Source: Polaribacter sp. (GTDB lineage: Bacteria; Bacteroidota; Bacteroidia; Flavobacteriales; Flavobacteriaceae). Taken from it: DNA of 10,196 bases. The notes beneath the pieces are model-generated. The model was not told the DNA's origin. It saw only the letters and a list, made by a program, of their open reading frames with translations, and made no database searches. A program made the translations under genes and the position numbers. The stretch covers positions 3,032 through 13,227 of the forward strand of contig JANQTK010000258.1 in the NCBI GenBank assembly GCA_030731695.1. The letters are read 5' to 3'. Numbering within the stretch: position 1 is the first letter of the stretch; each line of letters begins with the position of its first letter. Positions 1 through 4,271 of this stretch are shown here, one piece after another.

Positions 1-373
1 GCGCATTTGAAGCACCAGTTACCATATTTCGTGTGTATTCAACATGTCCAGGAGAATCAGCAATAATGAAACTTTTGGTTGGTGTTGAAAAATATATATG
101 CGCAACATCAATTGTAATACCTTGCTCACGTTCTGCAATTAAACCATCAGTTGCTAAAGAAAAATCCAAATAATCAAAACCACGTTGTTTGCTTTTTTCT
201 TCAATGGCTTTTAATTTATCAGTTGTTAATGATTTTGTATCGTATAAAAGTCGACCAATTAAAGTGCTTTTTCCATCATCTACACTTCCTGCTGTTGCTA
301 TTTTTAGGTGCCCCATCCCAACCTTCCCCAAAAGGGAAGGAGTTGAATTCGTTTGTGTTTTTGTGTAACTCAT
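1..373 (-). CDS. cysN: CysN, sulfate adenylyltransferase large (GTPase) subunit, N-terminal 124 codons; runs off the left edge
   Basis: CysN is the GTPase subunit of ATP sulfurylase; with CysD it makes APS from sulfate and ATP in the cytoplasm, driven by GTP hydrolysis. The visible part is the start of an EF-Tu-like G domain: G1 P-loop GSVDDGKS (residues 29-36), switch I GITID (85-89), and G3 DSPGH (106-110, usually DTPGH). The remaining G domain and both beta-barrel domains lie outside the window. The start is uncertain. The first in-frame ATG (373) gives a 19-residue leader before a second ATG at 316; related proteins as I recall them begin only a few residues before LKIATAGSVDDGKS, which favours 316. 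Most of the leader is encoded by a GC-rich REP-like repeat (309-342). It follows cysD after an unusually long 136-bp spacer and is probably cotranscribed with it. Confidence 0.93.
   Translation of the reverse strand, partial: MSYTKTQTNSTPSLLGKVGMGHLKIATAGSVDDGKSTLIGRLLYDTKSLTTDKLKAIEEKSKQRGFDYLDFSLATDGLIAEREQGITIDVAHIYFSTPTKSFIIADSPGHVEYTRNMVTGASNA
309..342 (-). repeat. REP-like GC-rich repeat, copy A, running into the cysN start
   Basis: This G/C-rich stretch stands out from its AT-rich surroundings. It contains a perfect inverted repeat CCTTCCC-CAAAA-GGGAAGG (322-340), then on the minus strand a G-rich tail ending GGGATGGGGC. In the cysN frame it encodes TPSLLGKVGMG and supplies the second candidate start codon (316). 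From memory, sequences of this type (C-rich arm, TTTGGGG, G-rich tail) are dispersed between genes in many flavobacterial genomes; copy number here cannot be tested from the window. Copy B (484-506) looks like the same family in the opposite orientation. Confidence 0.6.
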
Positions 374-462
374 AAGACAATTCAATACCTCCGAAAAAGA
401 AGGAACTCATTTTGAGTATTTTTTTATTTATTTTAATTCTGAAAATTTCAATACTTATTTTC

Positions 463-479
463 TTGGAATTGCATTCCAA
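463..479. repeat. Perfect 7-bp inverted repeat beside REP-like copy B
   Basis: TTGGAAT-TGC-ATTCCAA forms a perfect 7-bp stem with a 3-nt loop, four bases from REP-like copy B, in the cysD-cysN spacer. There is no adjoining T-run on the minus strand, so it does not look like a terminator for cysD. It may be part of the same composite repeat as copy B, or an mRNA hairpin that stabilises or processes the cysD-cysN transcript. Confidence 0.4.
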
Positions 480-483
480 TTTT

Positions 484-506
484 CTCCCCTTTGGAGGAAA
501 GGGGGC
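484..506 (+). repeat. REP-like GC-rich repeat, copy B, directly after the cysD stop
   Basis: A G/C-rich block begins three bases past the cysD stop codon. It contains a perfect inverted repeat CCCCTTT-GGAGG-AAAGGGG (486-504), overlapped by a shorter one, CTCC-CCTTT-GGAG (484-496). Read on the plus strand (CTCC, CCTTTGG, GGAA, G-rich end) it aligns with gaps to copy A read on the minus strand, so the two form an inverted pair about 140 bp apart. Family membership is an inference from this alignment by eye. Confidence 0.5.
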
Positions 507-509
507 TCT

Positions 510-1415
510 TTAAAAATACCCCTGTTGTTTGCGTTTTTCCATGGCTGCTTCTGAGCGTGAATCGTCAATCCTGGCACCTCTTTCGGAAATAGAAGCATCT
601 CTAATTTCTTCCACAACTTTATCAATTGTAGCTGCATCTGAAATCACAGCAGCTGTACAGCTCATGTCACCCACAGTTCTAAAACGCACAGTTCTTTCTA
701 TAACTTCCTCATATTCATCTCTATAAACCACTTCATCATTGGCGGACCAAATAAATCCGTCACGAATAAATGTTTTTCTTTTGTGCGCGAAATAAATAGA
801 TGGAATTTCAATTTGCTCTTTTTCAATGTAAGACCAAACGTCTAATTCTGTCCAATTTGAAATGGGAAAAACGCGCACATTTTGCCCCAATTCAATGCGT
901 CCATTTAGCATGTCAAACAATTCAGGACGTTGGTTTTTTTCATCCCATTGACCGAAATCATCTCTTACAGAAAAAATTCGTTCTTTGGCTCTTGCTTTTT
1001 CTTCATCTCTTCTTGCGCCTCCAATACAAGCATCAAAATCAAACTCTTCAATGGCATCTAACAGCGTTTCAGTTTGCAAAATATTTCTGCTGGCATACCT
1101 GCCTTTTTCTTCTTTAACTTTGCCATTATCAATATTATCTTGCACGTTTCTAACAATCAATTCCAATCCTAAATCACTTACCAATTTGTCTCTAAATTCA
1201 ATCGTTTCAGGAAAATTATGACCTGTATCAATGTGTAGTAATGGAAAAGGAATTTTAGCTGGATAAAACGCTTTTTGCGCCAAACGAACTAGTGTAATGC
1301 TATCTTTTCCTCCAGAAAAAAGCAATACAGGGCGCTCAAATTGGGCAACAACCTCTCTAAAAATATAAATGGCTTCGCTTTCTAAAGCATTTACTTGTAG
1401 GATTTTTTGACTCAT
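510..1415 (-). CDS. cysD: CysD, sulfate adenylyltransferase small subunit (301 aa)
   Basis: CysD is the catalytic adenylyltransferase subunit of the CysDN ATP sulfurylase, forming APS from sulfate and ATP. It belongs to the PP-loop ATP pyrophosphatase superfamily: the PP-loop SGGKDS is at residues 34-39, followed by HIDTGHNFPE (61-70), the arginine/lysine-rich GGARRDEEKARAKER (132-146), and FPISNWTELDVW (183-194). The C-terminus MEKRKQQGYF matches the family ending. At 301 residues it is full length (E. coli CysD has 302), so both ends are secure. It begins 12 bp after the cysH stop. No key residue is missing. The stop codon is followed almost immediately by a REP-like repeat, which suggests that repeat arrived between cysD and cysN without damaging CysD. 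Confidence 0.97.
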   Translation of the reverse strand: MSQKILQVNALESEAIYIFREVVAQFERPVLLFSGGKDSITLVRLAQKAFYPAKIPFPLLHIDTGHNFPETIEFRDKLVSDLGLELIVRNVQDNIDNGKVKEEKGRYASRNILQTETLLDAIEEFDFDACIGGARRDEEKARAKERIFSVRDDFGQWDEKNQRPELFDMLNGRIELGQNVRVFPISNWTELDVWSYIEKEQIEIPSIYFAHKRKTFIRDGFIWSANDEVVYRDEYEEVIERTVRFRTVGDMSCTAAVISDAATIDKVVEEIRDASISERGARIDDSRSEAAMEKRKQQGYF

Positions 1416-1427
1416 TTTTATTATTTT

Positions 1428-2042
1428 TTAGGAATGCAAACCACACTCTCTATTACTTTCTACTTTTGTTGGATCAAAATACACAAACTCGTTAGGCAAT
1501 TGTTTTTCAGATAAATACGCATCTAAATCTTCATCTGACCAATGATAAAATGGACTGACTTTTAAAATACCGTCTTTACTTTGAGAAATAATATCAATAC
1601 TATCTCTAAAAGCAGTTTGACCTTTTCTTAAGTTCGTAAACCAAACATCTGGTTGATGCTCTTTCATGGCTCTTGCAAATGGTTCTAATTTTACTTGTTC
1701 CGTAAAAATTTGATGTTTTGGATTATCTATGCTTGGCACACCCAAAACCACATTTCTATGCGCAACTGTTTGTTTTGGTGTATATAAATGAATGTTTAAA
1801 TTCAATTTTGCAATCAATAATTCAGCGTGTTTGTATGTTTGAACAGTGTTGTAACCTGTATCGCACCAAATTACTTTAATGTCTTTTTTAACTTCGGTAA
1901 CTGCGTTTAAAATCGCCACTTCATAAGGTCTGAAATTTGTTGTTACAATTGGATTTTTTGCAATACTGATTGCCCATGAAATAATTTCATTCGGACTTTT
2001 ATCTTGTAATTCTTTGTTTATTTTTTGGATATCTAAACTCAT
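1428..2042 (-). CDS. cysH: CysH-type (P)APS reductase (204 aa)
   Basis: This is a phosphoadenylyl-sulfate/adenylyl-sulfate reductase, which reduces activated sulfate to sulfite using thioredoxin or a similar donor. Visible features are WCDTGYNTVQTY (residues 59-70, the family's DTGY segment), EPFARAMK (120-127), WFTNLRKGQTAFRDS (134-148; family WfaGlRreQs.tR), KVSPFYHWS (161-169), and the C-terminal catalytic-cysteine motif ECGLH (C200). The only other cysteine is C60, so the CC...CxxC ligands of [4Fe-4S] APS reductases are absent, favouring the cluster-free type. The usual SSFG-type substrate loop reads TTNFRPYE (34-41). I chose the ATG at 2042, which overlaps the upstream stop as ATGA; an upstream ATG at 2069 would add 9 residues from inside the preceding gene. 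cysD follows after 12 bp. Whether APS or PAPS is used cannot be decided; no cysC is visible. Confidence 0.92.
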   Translation of the reverse strand: MSLDIQKINKELQDKSPNEIISWAISIAKNPIVTTNFRPYEVAILNAVTEVKKDIKVIWCDTGYNTVQTYKHAELLIAKLNLNIHLYTPKQTVAHRNVVLGVPSIDNPKHQIFTEQVKLEPFARAMKEHQPDVWFTNLRKGQTAFRDSIDIISQSKDGILKVSPFYHWSDEDLDAYLSEKQLPNEFVYFDPTKVESNRECGLHS

Positions 2043-2305
2043 TTTTTTCCCCATTTTACTGCATTCCAAATTCTTTCGTGAAAGAAATACAACACTATTT
2101 TTGTCATAAAATCTATTGAGGCAATTGATGCTGCAATGGAAACTTTTTGAGTAATAAAAAAAGAAACAATTAATGTATCAAGCGTTCCAACAATTCTCCA
2201 GCTAAATGCTTTGACAATACTTCTAAAAGGTTTTTCGGATTTTTTATCTTCTTCAAAACTACTTTTTGATGCTGCTTTATTAAAAATCATTTGACTTGCA
2301 ATCAT
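2039..2305 (-). CDS. DUF2061 family small membrane protein (88 aa), first gene of the cys operon
   Basis: An 88-residue protein matching DUF2061 (family of unknown function) by its pattern: SIVKAFSWRIVGTLDTLIVSFFI (residues 29-51), then a second hydrophobic segment IAASIASIDFMTKIVLYFF (57-75), and the HERIW motif (76-80). Two membrane-spanning segments are likely, so it should sit in the inner membrane. The first 25 residues are polar and probably cytoplasmic. Its stop overlaps the cysH start as ATGA, a sign of translational coupling, and it is the first gene after the only clear promoter of the sulfate block. That placement suggests a role in sulfate reduction, for example in sulfate or sulfite transport or in anchoring an enzyme, but the sequence does not show which. 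The start could be the ATG at 2305 or the in-frame one at 2290; both leave the domain intact. Confidence 0.85.
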   Translation of the reverse strand: MIASQMIFNKAASKSSFEEDKKSEKPFRSIVKAFSWRIVGTLDTLIVSFFITQKVSIAASIASIDFMTKIVLYFFHERIWNAVKWGKK

Positions 2306-2322
2306 ATTTATACAAACCCTAT
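2304..2322 (-). repeat. 19-bp direct repeat, proximal copy, upstream of the DUF2061-cysH operon
   Basis: The minus strand reads ATAGGGTTTGTATAAATAT and matches the distal copy at 2384-2402 at 16 of 19 positions (shared form ATAGGGTTTRWATAAATWT). It overlaps both the right arm of the 21-bp palindrome and the first bases of the DUF2061 start codon. The copies are exactly 80 bp apart. It is a candidate regulator-binding site. Confidence 0.5.
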
Positions 2323-2336
2323 CGTATTAATAGGGT
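2316..2336. promoter_or_regulatory. 21-bp palindrome ACCCTAT-N7-ATAGGGT, candidate operator of the cys operon
   Basis: Perfect 7-bp arms flank a 7-nt centre (CGTATTA). It starts four bases downstream of the predicted -7 element, so it covers the expected transcription start. A bound dimer would be expected to repress. Dimeric Rrf2 regulators typically bind palindromes of about this size, and an Rrf2 gene lies about 1.4 kb away, so that protein is the natural candidate; this link is inference. The motif could also act as a small 5'-UTR hairpin. Confidence 0.55.
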
Positions 2337-2339
2337 ATG

Positions 2340-2347
2340 CAAACTTA
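2340..2347 (-). promoter_or_regulatory. Bacteroidetes-type -7 promoter element (TAAGTTTG) for DUF2061-cysH-cysD-cysN
   Basis: TAAGTTTG on the minus strand matches the Bacteroidetes -7 consensus TAnnTTTG exactly, 34 bp upstream of the DUF2061 start. A -33 TTTG is not well matched; the nearest candidate is a CTG ending 20 nt upstream, followed by a T-rich spacer. Expected transcription starts around 2333-2334, inside the palindrome. Confidence 0.5.
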
Positions 2348-2383
2348 CGGATATTAGAAAAATAAAACAGTAAAAAAAATGTG

Positions 2384-2402
2384 AAATTTATTTAAACCCT
2401 AT
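2384..2402 (-). repeat. 19-bp direct repeat, distal copy, upstream of the cys promoter
   Basis: The minus strand reads ATAGGGTTTAAATAAATTT, 16/19 identical to the proximal copy at 2304-2322. On the plus strand ACCCTAT at 2396-2402 is followed after 7 nt by GTAGATT, a degraded (4/7) version of the palindrome's second arm. It may be a weaker second operator about 40-60 bp upstream of the -7 element. Confidence 0.45.
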
Positions 2403-2428
2403 AGTTTTAGTAGATTATAAAGAAATCA

Positions 2429-2473
2429 CTTAAAATATTATCAAATTAACAGTATTTGTGATAAAATTATAAG
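2429..2473 (-). terminator. AT-rich imperfect hairpin downstream of the outer membrane protein gene, possible weak terminator
   Basis: Two 15-bp arms (2429-2443 and 2459-2473) are complementary at 13 of 15 positions around a 15-nt loop. Within the loop region CAAAT/ATTTG can pair and extend the stem. It lies about 50 bp past the stop at 2524 and before the cys promoter, where a terminator would be expected. There is no G/C-rich stem and only a short T-run, so it could instead be a regulatory palindrome. Confidence 0.3.
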
Positions 2474-2523
2474 GCTTTGAAATACAATAAAGATGGAATA
2501 TAATAAGGTTTGTATGATTTTTA

Positions 2524-3741
2524 CTAAAAAGTTTTTCCTAATGTAAATTGTAGTGGAATTGCAACACCATCATTTCTAGTAAAAATATTCCCATTTGAAT
2601 AATGCATGATGCGTAATTCAGCATTGTATTTTCTGTTTTTTCCAAAAAAAACTCCAAAACCCATAGTGTCTTGAAAAATTACTTTAGGACCTGTTTCTAA
2701 TCCATCAATATCACTTTTGGTCAATAGAGTAGGGCCAATTAAGGAGTAATTTGTGTAAAAATCATACCCATCTCTTCGCAATAAATAGAAACGCAAAACT
2801 GGGAAAATGGAAAAAGCAAACACATTTTCATGGTTTAATGACGATTGAAAAGCAGTTACACTTGCGCCCCAATCCAATGAAAATATTTTTTCTGATCGAT
2901 AAATCAATCGTTGATAAGTTAGCGAAAATGCATTGGTAGCTTTGGCTTCACCAACCCAAAATATCGGAATTCCAAAACTCTCGAAATTGCCTACTTTTAA
3001 GCTCATTCCAAAAAAGCGATTCACACCAAAACCAATGGCACTAGTACCATAACTTACTTGTAAAATATTGTTTGGAAAAAAGTATTGGTTTGTGGCATAT
3101 TCTTCCGCAGTTTTATCATCCACTTGTTTCAAATGATATTCAAAACCCAAAGTTGCTTGCGAAATAGAAGGTTGATTGTGTTTGGTTGATTTTGGTAAAA
3201 AAGTACCATTTGCTGACAAACGCCATTTATCTGTTAGCCAATATTGTACACCAAAACCATACAATAAACTGGCAAAATGTGCATCCTCATAAATCACTTG
3301 ATTATCAATTGAAAATCCAAATCTGGTAACATTTGCAATTCCAGATTCTACATAAAAGGATGATTTTTCAGCAATTTTAAAATCTTTTTTCAACGACAAA
3401 GACCAAGCATTGATCCAAACACTTCTGTCATAACCAATATTATTTACGTTGTCATATTTAAACCAAGCTGCAGGACGCATTGTGCCAAATTGCAGGGAAA
3501 AATCATCTGTAATTTTGTGACCTAACAACAATCTTCCAGAAAACCAATTGCGACTAAAAGTCTCCGTTTCAAAACCATCAATCAGATTATCATTGGAAAA
3601 TGGATAAAAAATCCCTCCTAAATTGATGCTGTAATAGGATTTTGATAAAAAGTTGGTAAACTTCGTTTTTAACGGTTTTTCATTTTGAGAAAAATTTTGA
3701 AGTGAGCAAAAAACTACTAAAATGAGGAGTATTTTTTTCAT
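2524..3741 (-). CDS. Outer membrane beta-barrel protein with PagL/acyloxyacyl hydrolase-like C-terminal half (405 aa)
   Basis: The protein begins with a clear signal peptide (MKKILLILVVFCSL, then a polar SQNEK stretch), is full of alternating aromatic/polar beta-strands, and ends in phenylalanine, as outer membrane proteins do. Residues about 35-205 look like one small barrel ending GFEYHL. Residues about 225-405 look like a second, with the segment MHYSNGN holding a PagL-type HxS pair (H380, S382), followed by an NDG turn. PagL-like enzymes remove an acyl chain from lipid A; that activity is only suggested here. No glutamate follows the HxS pair, D391 being the sole acidic residue there, so the triad is not fully accounted for. 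I chose the ATG at 3741 because it starts the signal peptide; an ATG at 3756 would overlap the upstream gene. It follows the Rrf2 gene after 4 bp, so the two are almost surely cotranscribed. Confidence 0.7.
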   Translation of the reverse strand: MKKILLILVVFCSLQNFSQNEKPLKTKFTNFLSKSYYSINLGGIFYPFSNDNLIDGFETETFSRNWFSGRLLLGHKITDDFSLQFGTMRPAAWFKYDNVNNIGYDRSVWINAWSLSLKKDFKIAEKSSFYVESGIANVTRFGFSIDNQVIYEDAHFASLLYGFGVQYWLTDKWRLSANGTFLPKSTKHNQPSISQATLGFEYHLKQVDDKTAEEYATNQYFFPNNILQVSYGTSAIGFGVNRFFGMSLKVGNFESFGIPIFWVGEAKATNAFSLTYQRLIYRSEKIFSLDWGASVTAFQSSLNHENVFAFSIFPVLRFYLLRRDGYDFYTNYSLIGPTLLTKSDIDGLETGPKVIFQDTMGFGVFFGKNRKYNAELRIMHYSNGNIFTRNDGVAIPLQFTLGKTF

Positions 3742-3745
3742 CAGA

Positions 3746-4165
3746 TCAAAACTCATTATTTGTCAATTTTTCTAGAGAAGTATTTTTGAAAATTGCTAAC
3801 GTACTGTCTCTTACTTGTATCATTAAATTGTGAACAGAGCAAGCATTTTCATCAGGACAGTCATCACATTTTTCATAAAAATTCAAACTTACACAAGGAA
3901 CCATTGCAATGGGACCTTCCAAAACACGCATTACATCTGTCATTAAAATTTCTGATGGATGTTTTAATAAATAGTAACCTCCACCTTTTCCTTTTTTAGA
4001 TCCTAAAAAACCTGTTTTTCTGAGTGTTAACAAGATGCTTTCTAAAAATTTCAGTGAAATATTTTCACTTTTTGAAATCGTAGCAATTTGCACAGGACTT
4101 TTGTCATGTTGTTTCGCCAAATAAGTTAGCGCTTTGATTCCGTATTTTGTTTTTTTAGACAGCAT
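3746..4165 (-). CDS. Rrf2-family transcriptional regulator with candidate Fe-S ligands (139 aa)
   Basis: An Rrf2/IscR-type DNA-binding protein. Residues 1-70 form the winged helix: MLSKKTKYGIKALTYLA at the start, a recognition helix around ISLKFLESILLTLRK (36-50), and the wing KKGKGGGYYL (57-66). The C-terminal part has four cysteines, C91, C100, C103 and C109, with H112 just after. IscR, NsrR and RirA use three cysteines in this loop to bind an Fe-S cluster, so a cluster or thiol sensor is likely, though the C-x8-C-x2-C-x5-C spacing is not the classic one. Length is typical of the family. It lies between the methionine and sulfate blocks and is followed 4 bp later by an outer membrane protein. 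A role in sulfur control like that of CymR, or in Fe-S homeostasis, is inferred from context; the target sites proposed are upstream of the cys operon. Confidence 0.9.
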   Translation of the reverse strand: MLSKKTKYGIKALTYLAKQHDKSPVQIATISKSENISLKFLESILLTLRKTGFLGSKKGKGGGYYLLKHPSEILMTDVMRVLEGPIAMVPCVSLNFYEKCDDCPDENACSVHNLMIQVRDSTLAIFKNTSLEKLTNNEF

Positions 4166-4169
4166 GAAA

Positions 4170-4177
4170 CAAATATA
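4170..4177 (-). promoter_or_regulatory. -7 promoter element (TATATTTG) abutting the Rrf2 gene start
   Basis: TATATTTG fits the Bacteroidetes -7 consensus TAnnTTTG and ends only four bases before the ATG at 4165. If it is used, transcription would begin at or just inside the start codon, giving a leaderless mRNA. The upstream position where -33 should lie falls inside the heptamer repeats and has no TTTG, so the assignment is tentative. Confidence 0.35.
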
Positions 4178-4212
4178 TTAGTTTTTAGCTTTTAGTTGTT
4201 AGTTTTTGGTTT
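4178..4212. repeat. Heptamer tandem repeat, five units of TTAGTTT (imperfect)
   Basis: Five consecutive 7-bp units on the plus strand read TTAGTTT, TTAGCTT, TTAGTTG, TTAGTTT and TTGGTTT. Each differs from the consensus by at most one base. The array directly abuts the -7 element of the Rrf2 gene and covers where its -33 element would be. A change in copy number would shift promoter spacing by 7 bp. Confidence 0.7.
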
Positions 4213-4213
4213 G

Positions 4214-4233
4214 AATATTTAACTTAAAATATT
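4214..4233. repeat. AT-rich inverted repeat AATATTT-N6-AAATATT between metZ and the Rrf2 gene
   Basis: Perfect 7-bp arms surround a 6-nt centre (AACTTA). It could be an operator for autoregulation of the Rrf2 gene, or a weak hairpin behind metZ. It contains no G/C pairs, so a stable terminator is unlikely. Confidence 0.35.
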
Positions 4234-4252
4234 GCACTCTGAACTTTGAACT
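4232..4252. repeat. Second heptamer tandem repeat, three units of TTGAACT (imperfect)
   Basis: Three adjacent 7-bp units read TTGCACT, CTGAACT and TTGAACT on the plus strand. It lies 20 bp behind the metZ stop codon and shares its 7-bp period, but not its sequence, with the array at 4178-4212. Confidence 0.5.
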
Positions 4253-4271
4253 GTCTTTAAAATTCTAATAA

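Noticed and set aside
405..430. ACTCA-TTT-TGAGT hairpin followed by a T-run, terminator-like on the plus strand
   Set aside because: The stem is only 5 bp and no plus-strand gene precedes it.
276..479. 67-codon open frame on the minus strand covering the cysD-cysN spacer
   Set aside because: It overlaps the cysN start in another frame, and its apparent motif FPFGEGWDGAPK is just the REP-like repeat read out of frame.
800..1117. 105-codon open frame on the plus strand
   Set aside because: It is antisense to conserved cysD codons, and its composition is that of a reversed coding frame.
2043..2069. Upstream in-frame ATG (2069) that would lengthen CysH by nine residues
   Set aside because: The added residues lie wholly within the DUF2061 gene, while the ATG at 2042 gives an ATGA overlap and a normal CysH start.
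3742..3756. Upstream ATG (3756) for the outer membrane protein
   Set aside because: It would put five polar residues before the signal peptide and overlap the Rrf2 gene; the ATG at 3741 begins the signal peptide directly.
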